This document shows, one piece after another, positions 1 through 10,398 of a DNA stretch of 64,000 nt. The notes under the pieces were generated by a model. That model had not been told where the DNA came from and searched no databases. It saw only the letters and a program-made list of their open reading frames with translations. The stretch's first letter is position 1, and each line of letters begins with the position of its first letter. This DNA comes from Littorina saxatilis (Eukaryota; Mollusca; Gastropoda; Littorinimorpha; Littorinidae). A program made the position numbers and the translations under genes. The DNA lies in assembly GCF_037325665.1 (NCBI RefSeq), contig NC_090253.1, positions 15,912,158 through 15,976,157 on the forward strand, written 5' to 3'.

Positions 1-97
1 TTTTTTACAGACAGACAGACAAACAAACATTTTTTACACACAATATATAACGCATTCACATCGACCAGCAAACCTCAAGCCTGTTAGGCGAAACTTT

Positions 98-388
98 ACC
101 TTTCACGGCCTTTATTCCAAGTCACACGGGTATTTTGATGGACATTTTTATCTATGCCTATACAATTTTGCCAGGAAAGACCCTTTTGTCAATCGTGGGA
201 TCTTTAACGTGCACACCCAATATAGTGTACACGAAGGGACCTCGGTTTTTCGTCTCATCCGAAAGACTAGCACTTGAACCCACCACCTAGGTTAGGAAAG
301 GGGGGAGAAAATAGCGGCCTGACCCAGAGTCGAACACGCAACCTCTCGATTCCGAGCGCAAGTGCGTTACCACTCGGCCACCCAGTAT
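98..388 (-). mobile_element. tRNA-derived SINE, minus strand (SINE-D)
   Basis: Read on the minus strand, the right end starts with a tRNA-like head: an A-box-like GGCCGAGTGGTAACGC and a B-box-like GTTCGACTC. A body follows that contains the motif GTGCACGTTAAAGATCCCAC and then ACCCGTGTGACTTGGAATAA. Both body motifs recur in the plus-strand SINE at 19.4 kb and the second in the truncated copy at 50.4 kb, so they form one family. The left end runs into T- and A-rich DNA and its exact limit is unclear. An (AC)n tract follows immediately on the right. Confidence 0.7.
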
Positions 389-620
389 ACACACACACAC
401 ACACACACACATACATAGTGCACACACACATACACATGGCATGCAAACGCACATGCACTCACACACACACACATGGCGCGCACACACACACTGCGCACAC
501 ACATCCATGACTGACATGCAAACGCACACACACACATATATATACATGGCGCACACACACATGTATACATTCACACACACGCGTACTCACACACACACAC
601 TCACTCACTCTTACACACAC
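384..620. repeat. (CA)n-rich microsatellite at left edge of copy A
   Basis: Interrupted (CA/CACACG)n tract with ATGGCGCAC-type interruptions. The same tract with the same interruptions occurs at 22,765-23,010, where it marks the left edge of duplicated copy B. ORFs across it are low-complexity artefacts. Confidence 0.9.
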
Positions 621-1374
621 ACAAGTAAAGAGAGAGAGAGCGCGAAGGGAAATATCAGATACTAGAGGAATACCCGGCTTCCGGCCGGTTTTCATCCACC
701 AGTTTGTGCCCGGGGTCCACCTGAATATGCCCACCAAATTTGATGCAGAATATTTACGATATCACAAACAGAACTCTACAATCCACAGGTGTTGCCTTGC
801 GAGCTACAAATATCTCACAACTTCTAAGGCGAACAACTCTGCAGAGTCTGCTGGGAAGGGCGGCGGTAGTCTCCCTGTCACACCCGCCCCCCGTTTGAAT
901 GAACCGAACCATGGACCCGCCAAGCTTTGGCCCCTCCCAGATTCGTGGAATGGGAACAGCACGAAAATGATTCAGTGACCATAATGCCATTTCTGACCAT
1001 ATCATGTCGAGTCCCATCCCTGTCGAGTGTCGAAGCATCACAATCACCTTTGGTGACACGATTGAGACATTTAGAGCTTATCTCTAAGCCCTTTTAAAAC
1101 TGTTATGGCTTCTCAAAGGAAGGCCAGAACATACAAACACACCAAAGCCGCCAGACCACATCACAAACAGAACTGTGCAATCCACAGGTGTTGTCCACAC
1201 ACTCACACACACAGAGAAGCCGTATATATATATATAGATAAATCTATAAATCTATAGAGATAGATGACAGTGTAATTTTCGCGTGACTATAAATTGATTC
1301 GACCGTTGCACTTTTACAGTGAGGACAATTTAGGGGTGCAAGGACAGCGTTCTGGACAGTGTAGTGACCTTCTA

Positions 1375-1948
1375 ACAAGAAGAGCAAACGCTCGATCGAG
1401 TCACTTTCGCAGTTCTGAATATTATATGAGGCATCAGATGGACAGGAAGAAATTGCTATTCACAACACAATGAGTCACGTTCACATAAAATTTGAGCCCG
1501 GTCACTTTTATAGTTTCCGAGAAAAGCCCAACGTTAAGTTGTGTGTTGCCGAACAGAAAAGGCTAGTTATCTCCCTTGTTTTTCTGATAACGTTCGTAAA
1601 AGGCTACAGATGTAAATACTTTGATGTAAAGAATAATCCTACAAAGTTTCAATCACATCCGATGAACTTTGTCAAAGATATAAAATGTCTAATTTTTCCT
1701 TTGACGCTGACCTGTGACCTTGAAAAAGGTCAAAGGTCAACGAAACCATCGTTAAAGTGTAGAGGTCATTGGAGGTCACGACTAAACAAAATATGAGCCC
1801 GATCGCTTTGATAGTTTCCGAGAAAAGTCCAACGTTAAGGTGGTGTCTACGGACGGCCGGCCGGCCGGCCGGACGGACGGCCGGCCGGCCGGCCGGACAG
1901 ACTAACACTGACCGATTACATAGAGTCACTTTTTCTCAAGTGACTCAA
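1375..1948 (-). mobile_element. Helentron-like non-autonomous element (HINE family 1), A only
   Basis: The element reads 5' to 3' on the minus strand. Its 5' end forms a hairpin (GAGTCACTT facing AAGTGACTC). Its 3' end repeats AAGTGACTC, then has a short hairpin (GAGC-GTTT-GCTC) and ends TTCTTG before T. The interior carries (GGCC)n, a TGACCT/AGGTCA cluster and no coding sequence. Copy B at 23,790 has the uninterrupted site (CTTCTAAAAATAG), so the element entered an A-run without a target duplication. This structure fits Helitron2/Helentron-type elements. The class call is inference from the ends. Confidence 0.7.
1727..1739 (+). promoter_or_regulatory. Perfect DR1 nuclear-receptor motif inside HINE-1
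   Basis: AGGTCA-A-AGGTCA, preceded by an inverted TGACCT. This is the consensus for RXR/HNF4-type receptors (direct repeat, spacing 1). Identical sites lie at 27060, 27210, 39107, 39408, 40253 and 40554, all in the same element family. Binding in this animal is untested. Confidence 0.5.
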
Positions 1949-2192
1949 AAATAGTAACGGAATGGCAATATCCGCGCGCCACACGAAGGAAGGGAGGTAA
2001 ACGCTGACAACACTGGAGAAGATAAGGAAGAGTTACTTGAAATGGATACACAATAAAACCAAAATCGGTTCGGCGCTGCTCTCTGAGAGCACGTGTTGAA
2101 ATATCTCATCGACCAGGTTGTGTCCGGGGTCTACCTGAATATGCCCACCAAATTTGAAGCAGATCCATCGAGAACTTTGGCCGCGCATGAGG

Positions 2193-2231
<39 letters not shown>
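2193..2231. repeat. (CA)n microsatellite
   Basis: About 39 bp of CA repeat, matched in copy B at 24,036-24,074. Confidence 0.9.
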
Positions 2232-2233
<2 letters not shown>

Positions 2234-2296
2234 GTCGTATATATATATATAGATATTGTCTTTTATTTGCAAGGGTATTGCATATAAGCAATACAT

Positions 2297-2931
2297 GTTT
2301 TTTTCATAATCAGCATTCGTCCATGAGGGAAACATCCAACCACGATAAAACAAACATCACAAAAACCTAACGGTAACAAACAACTCATTATACAGTGGAA
2401 CCCCTCATATTGAGACCCCCCAATTTAAGACTTCCTCCCTTTTAAGACTTTTTTTCTCCCAGACTTTCTGTTCATATTATCTGTAAATGTACCCCCATTT
2501 TAAGACTCCCTCCTTTGTAAGACCTGATTTTCTCAGATTTTTGGAGATCTTAAAAGGGGGGTTCCACTGTATCACAATTTTTTTTATGCATTCTGCATAA
2601 CAATCCTGAAGATCGGGTTCCTATTTGACCTGTATTAAAGGCTGACATAGTCCTATTTAATTAGTTTAATTACTTCCAGGGCTTTTCCCATCGTTGCGGG
2701 GATGTATAAATTAAGCTTCCTGCAAAGTTTTAGGTTTGAAGTCCTTACCAATTACGAGAAATAATTAATTCTTTATTGCATTGTTCAGCAACAGTTCTCA
2801 AGGACTTGGGCTATTTTTAGACCGTTGACCTCACTTTGTGACATTTCGTAAACCAAAGATGGCGTTTGAGACTGTTCTGTTTACATTCGACACTATCAAC
2901 ACCACTTTGCAATACTGAAATAATATGTCAT
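2297..2931. other. A-only segment of about 635 bp
   Basis: Copy B joins directly across this stretch (AAGCAATACA then ATTCATAACATT at 24,120-24,130). It contains a TA-flanked MITE at 2393-2569. The rest is non-coding and unrecognised. Without ends I can define, I cannot tell an insertion in A from a deletion in B. Confidence 0.6.
2393..2569. mobile_element. TA-flanked MITE (Tc1/mariner-like)
   Basis: Terminal inverted repeats CAGTGGAACCCC and GGGGTTCCACTG, each flanked by TA (2391-2392 and 2570-2571). The element is 177 bp. The interior is itself inversely repetitive, built of TTTAAGACT and AGTCTTAAA-type motifs. A diverged relative lies at 57,118-57,304. Confidence 0.75.
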
Positions 2932-3124
2932 TCATAACATTAATAAGGCATTTAGTAAAGTTACAAGTGACTTCGTTAAGCAGTACCCAACAAAATGTAA
3001 CTAAAAAATAAGATTTTGTACTTCTGTAATAGTTTGATTTTTAACTTTGAGAGTTCAAATTAGATTCCAAGTTTTGGCGCTTTTGTAAAAATAAAGAGAG
3101 TGAGCAAAAGGCAGAGAGCAGGCG

Positions 3125-3596
<472 letters not shown>

Positions 3597-4499
3597 AATG
3601 CAAAAACACATTAGTTTTGTTTGTAAATGTGCCTTTTTTGAGTTGCGCAAGATTTCCTCTGTCAGATCATTCCTGACACTCCAAGCCACTGTTCAACTTG
3701 TCTCCTCTCTGATCCTGAGTCGACTTGACTACTGCAACTCATTGCTTACCGGCCTCCCCACTGAAGAACTTGATCGCTTACAGAGAGTCCAGAACAGTGC
3801 TGCAAGGCTCATTCTGCAGAAGTCTAAGAAAGACCATGTCACTCCCCTACTTACCACCCTTCACTGGCTTCCTATGAAGTATAGAATCGAGTACAAGCTG
3901 GCTCTGTTAGGGTACCGCTGTTTTGAGAAATCACTTCCCCCCTATTTGTCCCATTCCCTCAGTATCTACGAGCCATCCCGTTCTCTCAGATCCTCCTCTG
4001 AAAAACTCCTTCGCATCCCCAAAACCAGGACCAAGACCTTTGGTGAAAGAGTTTAGGTACCAGATTCCGACCGTCTGGAACTCGCTTCCAAGTTCTATCC
4101 GTGACTCCAGCAGCCTTTCCTCCTTCAAAACACAACTCAAAACATACCTGTTTCGAAAAGCCTTTGCTTAGCCTGAGTAGACTCTCCACAACTCTATTCT
4201 GTTTTGGAACTCTCTACCCTGTATGTGCTTTATGGTCTATTTGTCAATGGTATCTTTGTGTGTGCGCGTGCGTGCGTGCGTGCGTGTGTGCGTGTGTGTG
4301 TGTGTGTGTACCTTTAACATTGTACGCTAAGATTTGCTTAGTGCTTGGGATCTTGGTGTTATGTCTCAGTTAAATGTATGCTTTGTATGCTTGTTGATTT
4401 GTGCTAGTTTATTCTATAATGAATTTGTAAAGCGCCTGGAGCCAATTGATGGGACTCGCGTTATAGAAAAGTTATTTATTATTATTATTATTATTATTA
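3597..4499 (+). mobile_element. 5'-truncated CR1/L2-like LINE fragment, A only
   Basis: The plus strand encodes the C-terminal part of a Jockey-superfamily reverse transcriptase, with SRLDYCNSLLTGLP, LQRVQNSAARLI and HWLPMKYRIEYKLALL. The last part (VWNSLPSSIRDSSSLSSFKT) is in another frame, so there is a frameshift near 4050. A 3' UTR with a GTGCGTGT-rich tract ends in a typical tail, AAGTTATTTATT followed by (ATT)n. Copy B at 29,813 lacks it (ATTAACCTTCATCGTGCTT). Only the last quarter of the protein remains, so it is dead. Confidence 0.85.
4256..4310. repeat. (GTGC)n/(GT)n microsatellite in LINE 3' UTR
   Basis: About 55 bp of GT with CGTG variants inside the CR1/L2-like fragment. Confidence 0.9.
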
Positions 4500-4573
4500 T
4501 CGTGCTTCGTGGGTCGTGGACGACCCAGAGCCTTACAAAATTGTCTTTATCTCTGAAACTCTTTCGAGTTTTT

Positions 4574-4753
4574 AAATGAGACTTCATGTAATTTCCAATC
4601 ACCATACGCACTTCCCATTGCCCAACTTTTAAAAGATTGTCTTTGTAAAAAAACACATAAACGATGACGTAATTTGAACTACACAGTCCGGATGATGTGG
4701 GTCGTGGACGACCCATATGGAATTACGTAAGGAATTTTACGTTGTTTATCCTT
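4574..4753 (+). repeat. Left target-site duplication (about 180 bp) of the Tx1/L1-like LINE
   Basis: From AAATGAGACTTCATG to GTTTATCCTT, this stretch is repeated at 8504-8684 with a single A-run length difference. Copy B carries the sequence once (29,890-30,069) with about ten differences. The direct repeat therefore arose in copy A, after A and B diverged, together with the LINE. Confidence 0.85.
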
Positions 4754-7700
4754 TTTTTTCCTTCCTTATCATACATTTTTATCCGTAAATAACAGTCTCT
4801 AAATATTATTATTTCAAACACTCAATTTAAACTTACACTTGTTTTATACCAGTCCCTTGAGGGTTAAATCCCTTTGAAAAATAAATAATATTTCAAGGGG
4901 TGTCCCATATCTAAATTTACTTATACACATTTTTCCAATCAAGATTAAATGGGTAAGATACTTAAACATATCATGTGTCAAACCATTCTTATCTCGCACA
5001 CAAATCAGCACATCTGTTGCTTGTAAAATAATTGCTATGTTATATCGATCGTAAAACAATGTTTCAACATGCTTCCACAAATGGTGAATTTTACTGCAAT
5101 AGAAAAAGAAATGTTCAATATAATCAACTTGTTCAATACAATATGGACATTTATCATTATTTGTGAGTCCCATTTTTAAGAGAAGAATATTGGTTGGGTA
5201 TATATTGTGTAATATCTTCCACTGTTATTCTTTTAGTCTGGTTTCTGTTGTTGTCTCTTTTGCATTGAGCCAAACTTTTTCTTCAATATTAATACCAAGT
5301 TTGTTCAGCCAAAATCGAACACAGCAGGGTGGACTATATTTCATATCTGTCATAAAATTTCGAAAGTCTCTAGCTTTTAACATAACTTTATCATTAAAAT
5401 ACAATTTCGAAAATTCTTCAGTAACAGCATATACATAATCCGTATTGTTCTTTAAATAACGAGACAACGCCGAGTGAACAACAATGTACTGTAAAATAAT
5501 AGAGTTCTGGTGAAGTACCAATTAAGTTCTGTACATTTTGAAATGACAAAATGGAATTGTTTTCTAAAAGGTCATTGACATGTGTTATTCCTTTTTTTGC
5601 CCAGTTGTCAAAATAAATTACATTATTTTGATATTTTATATCGACATTATTCCATATGCATGCCATCTTCAGAGATGAAGGAGAGTGCAGTGTATTATGT
5701 TCCAACCAGACTCGCAGTACTTTGCTCCAGAAGGAGGACTGAAGACTATTTAACCCTTTAAACTTTTTAGGACCAATAATTGAATTAAAACAAGATAAAT
5801 CTGTTCCAAAATTACGGAAATATAATCTAGGAATCCAAGTCCATGTACTATTGTTATTCATATTCGAAAGCTGAGCAAGCCAGCCGCACAGAATAGATTC
5901 TTGCAATATTTGCATATCAATCATTTGAATTCCTCCTGTTCCTATTCCACTGCACATAACACTTCTCTTCACTTTCTCAAACGCTTTCTTATTACAATTA
6001 ATTTTCCTCCAAAGAAAACGAAACAATATCGTATTAATTTCTTTCAACACAGGTTCAGGGATGCATATTGCCTGCATAACATAAACAAACTGGGAAATCA
6101 AAAAACTTTTTATTACGCACATTTTACCAAATATGCCAAGATTCCGTTTTTCCCAGTTTAAAATCACCTGTTTAATACTCTTAATTCGTTGTGTCCAGTT
6201 TTCATTCACGAGGGAGGCACTGGATGTATTGCAAAAATATATTCCCAAAATCTTCATTTGTTTAACCCATCTTAATCCGTATCCTCCCTCGTTGCTATTC
6301 CGTTTTGATCCAATCCACATTGCTTCTGATTTTACTCTAAACCGGATATAACTGTAAACTCGTCTAATATCCCCAAAACAGCTTTAATGTCATCTTTATC
6401 ACGCAAAAACATGGTAACATCATCGGCATACAGAAGTGCCTTCAAAATCTTTTTAAACATATGCAATTCTTCAATTTCCAAACCTTTTACTTCAGAACCT
6501 TTTCGAAATCGGGTTGCAAGCAGCTCAATTCCAATAACAAAAGCTAGTGGTGAGAAAGGACAACCTTGTCGCACCCCACAGCTGACTTCAAAATCACTTG
6601 AGAGCCAACCGTTGTATCCAATGCAGCTTCTTGTGCTACTTAACAATACTTCTACCCAACGTAAAAAGTCTGTTCCAAATCCGTATCTCTTAAAGGCATA
6701 TAACATAAACTCTTTCGATATGCTGTCAAATGCTTTTTTGAAATCCAAAGCAAGTACCAAACCAGGTTTTTCTTGTAATCTAAAATGTTCAATAACATCA
6801 TCTATTGTTCTCAGCGTATGAGAGACGTTTCTACCTTTAATGAAACCAACTTGATCTTCGTGTACTATCTTTTGAATAACTGGGCTTAACCTATTTGCTA
6901 AACATTTAGCTAAAATCTTATAGTCTGTATTTGTCAAAGAAATTGGTCTCCAGTTTGATAAACTGTGTTTTGATAAATCTTTCCCTTTGTGGATCAGGGT
7001 AATAACCGCCGATGCTTGGGTGTAGGACAGACTTCCATTCTCAAATGATTTGTTAAATGAATCAACAATAACAGTTCTTAACTGTGACCAAAAAAACTTA
7101 ATAAATTCTGTGGTAAGGCCGTCCATGCCTGGTGAGGAACCATTTTTCATCAATTTAAGTGCCGATGATGCCTCTTCAACCGTTACATTTCCTTCACACT
7201 TTGCCTTCTCCTCATCACTTAACTGAGGAACATCGCAATCTTGCAAAAATGATGTAATATTATTGTCTAAATTTTCATCAGGTATTTTTTGTGAATAAAG
7301 AGTTTGAAAATACTCTCTCTGAGCTTCCAGTATATCAAATTGATCTGTAATGACTTCACCATTCTCCAGTTCTAATCTTGGCATTTATTTATTTTTATTT
7401 TTATTTTTTCCCCTTACACCTGTTCCTTGTTCCGGTGTTCTCTCATGCCGCCCCGTCCCTGCATTCGCTGCTCCATCCACATCTGAATTTCGTTCCGCTG
7501 CCAGACCGGTCGATTTTACAGACGCTCCAGGGAGGGATGTCGGGTCGCTGCGGTAGGCTACCCTCGGAAGTTGACACTGCACTTCTGCTGAGTCACTTCG
7601 ACGGTGTTCAGTAGTGGGTCTGTCCCGAGCTAACGGACTCAGCCCACTACCTACTATGCCCCCTACTAACGACATTGACTGCTAAGTCGCGGAGCCAGAC

Positions 7701-8503
7701 TAAGTGAGCGTCCTCTCCAGAGAGCAGACCGCCACCACGTCCCTCCGTCGACCCCCCAGAACGTCACACGTTGAAGACTGACAGCAGAATTACTATTCAG
7801 GGAAGGATGGAACAGGAACAATGAGACCAAGGTCACCATGAGAGCTCCGGGCATGAAGGGCCACAAGAGCAAGGACATTTTATAATTTTGGATGATTAAT
7901 GAGATGAGGATGATTATAATGATGATGCTATGGATTTCCAATTTGGTTTGAGACTACGTGACAGGGCAGCACTCTACGCTTACTGTCATAATATATCCTG
8001 GTGTCAACCAGGCCCGAGAACTGCCGCACCTGCGGTGTTGGTCAGGTAAACAGAACCTGAGCACCCTCAAAGTCGCATTCGTTAAGTGAATGACACTCGG
8101 CTGTGTGATTCCAGCCTTCCCATAGGAACCATAGCACTTCCACTCTGGGTTACAGGAGCCGACCGTAGCCCGAAAAACCCACATGACCCTGATGGGATTC
8201 GAACCTTGGCATTAATTTTGATTGTGCACGTGATTTTTCTAAGTTAAGAAAATACTTTGTATTTGTTTCTCCTTCTTCGATCCATTTTACTCGTGATCTT
8301 GTCTGGGCACTGTGCAATTCTGTTTTTTCAATAAGTTCCAAATTCAATTTTAACTTTTCTCGTCGAAAAATAGCGTTTTTATCATCTGGGTTTTTGGCTA
8401 AATGTGATTCGCATACATTTAAATCATGTAGCAATTTTATCTTGTCTGTTCTCTTAATTACGGCATTTCTCTTGCTGTATTGCATAGAGATGTCCTTAAT
8501 TTC
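4754..8503 (-). mobile_element. Tx1/L1-like LINE, 5'-truncated, with nested retroposon
   Basis: The minus strand encodes, from 8490 to 4844, a non-LTR reverse transcriptase: RSRVKWIEEGETNTKYFLN, SSPGMDGLTTEFIKFFW, NWRPISLTNTDYKILAK, GFIKGRNVSHTLRTIDD, LVLALDFKKAFDS, GVRQGCPFSPLAFV, the catalytic LLYADDVT, LGIYF, FLWRK and a terminal CPYC...EHFFFYC zinc-knuckle-like motif. Frame changes near 6325 and 5515 and an in-frame stop near 5227 make it defective. The 3' end is a short poly-T at 4752 (plus strand). The endonuclease region is missing. Target repeats of about 180 bp flank it. Confidence 0.9.
7386..8204 (-). mobile_element. Retroposed element (SINE-like) nested in the Tx1-like LINE
   Basis: It is flanked by a perfect 9 bp duplication, CTTGGCATT (7377-7385 and 8205-8213). 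On the minus strand it begins exactly at a B-box-like GTTCGAATCCC and ends in an A-rich AAATAAATAAATA-type tail, so it looks like a long tRNA-type SINE cut off at the B box. The 819 bp body holds no convincing ORF. It splits the LINE reading frame between SRAQSKLMPR and ELENGEVITD. Confidence 0.75.
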
Positions 8504-8684
8504 AAATGAGACTTCATGTAATTTCCAATCACCATACGCACTTCCCATTGCCCAACTTTTAAAAGATTGTCTTTGTAAAAAAAACACATAAACGATGACG
8601 TAATTTGAACTACACAGTCCGGATGATGTGGGTCGTGGACGACCCATATGGAATTACGTAAGGAATTTTACGTTGTTTATCCTT
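8504..8684 (+). repeat. Right target-site duplication (about 180 bp)
   Basis: Second copy of 4574-4753, adjoining the 5' truncation point of the LINE. Unlike the left copy it continues into the unduplicated locus (ATTCGGATGGCG), as in copy B. Confidence 0.85.
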
Positions 8685-8850
8685 ATTCGGATGGCGTGGG
8701 TCGTGTACGAACCATTCTCTGCAAAGAAGCGGCAAAACGTTTATCACTATTCGGATGGCATGGGTCGTGTACGACCCATACTTTTTACGTTGAGTCCTTC
8801 TTTAAAAAGTATGGGTCGTACACGACCCACATCATCCGGACTGTGTAGTC
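8609..8850. mobile_element. Palindromic MITE with GGGTCGTG-ACGACCC motifs
   Basis: Inverted termini ACTACACAGTCCGGATGATG and CATCATCCGGACTGTGTAGT enclose about 200 bp. Inside, the 16 bp palindrome GGGTCGTGNACGACCC or a near variant occurs four times. Two more lie at 4507 and 4698 in the LINE target repeat. Copy B has the same unit at about 30,000-30,235. There is no coding capacity. Confidence 0.6.
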
Positions 8851-9405
8851 CAACGCAGTGATCCGGTGAAGGTTAAACAGGTATTATCTTAAGGTTACAA
8901 TAACATATGATTGGAGTATGAACCTAGCATCACACTCTGTACATGCATTCTTTGCGACTCCTGTGTGTTAACAATAACATGTGCCACTTCACACCACTAG
9001 ACTGTAAACTGGAACGTGTGAACCTAGCATCACCCTCTGTAATTGCATACTTTTTTCACTCCTGAATGTACAAACATGTGCCGCTTAACATCACTAGACC
9101 GTGTCAACCTAGCACCCCACTCTGTACAGTACGTCCATACTTTTTACTCCTGGTTTTGTTCAACATAGTTATGTCGCCTCAAAGCTCCTAACTGTGTAAA
9201 CATAGCATCACACTCTGTACATGAATTCATTTTCACTTCTGTGTGTGTATCATTAACACGTAAAAACCAAGCATCACACGTTGTACATTCATACTTTTTA
9301 CTCCTGTTTTTGTTCAACATAGTTATGTCGCCTCAAAGTACCTAACTGTGTAAACATAGCATCACACTCTGTACATGAATTCATTTTCACTTCTGTGTGT
9401 GTATC

Positions 9406-9440
9406 TTTCTTTATTTGGTGTTTAACGTCGTTTTCAACCA
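9406..9440 (-). mobile_element. 35 bp SINE-tail insertion
   Basis: TTTCTTTATTTGGTGTTTAA-type SINE-C 3' tail, flanked by the 14 bp duplication TCTGTGTGTGTATC (9392-9405 and 9441-9454). Present in copy B at about 30,790, so it predates the duplication. Confidence 0.8.
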
Positions 9441-9489
9441 TCTGTGTGTGTATCACTAACAATAAAAAGCAAGCATCACACTCTGTACA

Positions 9490-9524
9490 TGGTTGAAAAC
9501 GACGTTAAACACCAAATAAAGAAA
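9490..9524 (+). mobile_element. Second tail-only SINE-C insertion, opposite orientation
   Basis: GGTTGAAAACGACGTTAAAC followed by an (AAAG)n tail. ACACTCTGTACAT repeats on both sides, but this is also a zinc-finger codon repeat, so the target duplication is less certain. The copy B version is internally shortened. Confidence 0.65.
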
Positions 9525-10072
9525 GAAACACTCTGTACATTCATACTGTTAGTGTTTACATGTGCCGCTTCACACTACAGGATCATGGAACGTGAGTCCC
9601 AAGCACCACACTCAGTACACTCATACTTGTCACTCCTGAATGTGTTAACATGTGTTGTTCCACATCACTAGACTGTGGGAAACTAGCACAACATTCTGTA
9701 AATGAATACTTTTTCAATCCTGTGCATTTTAACATGCGTTGCTTCATATGACTAGACTGTGTAAACATAGAATCACACTCTGTACTTGCATACTTTTTCA
9801 CTCCTGTGTACGTTAACATGTGTTCCTTCATTTGATTAAAACGAGTAAACCGGGAATCTCACTCTGTACATGCATACGTTTTTACTCCTGTGTGTGTGTT
9901 AACACGTTTTCCTTCATTTGACCATACCTTACGAACCTAGCATTACACTCTGTACATTCATACTTTTTAACTCGTGTGTGCGTCAACATGTGTTGCTTCA
10001 TATGACTAGACCGTGCAAACCTAGAATCACACTCTGTACATGTATGCATAATTTTTTACTCCTGTGTGAATT

Positions 10073-10132
10073 CTTTCTTTCTTTATTTGGTGTTTAACGT
10101 CGTTTTCAACCACGAAGGTTATATCGCGACGA
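10073..10132 (-). mobile_element. 60 bp SINE-C tail insertion, A only
   Basis: SINE-C 3' end (TTTATTTGGTGTTTAACGTC then GTTATATCGCGACG) between perfect copies of CCTGTGTGAATT (10,061-10,072 and 10,133-10,144). Copy B lacks it and carries a different SINE within about 20 bp of the same place. Confidence 0.85.
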
Positions 10133-10398
10133 CCTGTGTGAATTAACATGTGTTGCTTCCTATGACTAGACCGTGTAAACCTAGAATCACACTCTGTACA
10201 TGCATACTTTTTCAATCCTGTGTGTATTAACATGATTGTGTTCCTTCATTTGACCAGACCTTGCGAACCTAGCATTACACTCTGTACATGCATACCTTTT
10301 CACTCCTGTGTGTGTTAACATGTGCCGATTCACATCACCAGAAGTTGTGAACCAAGAATCACATTCTGTACATGCATAATTTTTCACTCCTGTGTGTG

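Larger units (their letters stand above)
8870..10398 (-). pseudogene. Eroded C2H2 zinc-finger array downstream of ZNF gene A
   Basis: The minus strand repeats degenerate fingers of the type YACTECDSRFTRSSHRKQHM about every 84 bp. Frames break repeatedly and several fingers lack a cysteine or histidine. The best pieces are 10,187-10,405 (YACTECDSWFTTSGDVNRHM and YACTECNARFARSGQMKEH) and 10,027-10,233. A 32 bp tandem duplication at 10,385-10,448, shared with copy B, shifts it out of frame with the intact gene. Very short SINE-tail insertions lie at 9406, 9490 and 10073. It could be an alternative tail but looks like decay. Confidence 0.75.

Noticed and set aside
267-737. Several ORFs of CVCV/HTHT residues over the CA tracts (also 22,500-23,206 and 45,435-45,743)
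   Set aside because: Low-complexity translation of (CA)n; no gene features.
1470-1796. 108-residue ORF repeated at 26,803, 39,094 and 40,240
   Set aside because: It recurs with HINE-1 and crosses its DR1/AGGTCA block. Copies differ by the indels expected of non-coding DNA, and no domain is recognisable.
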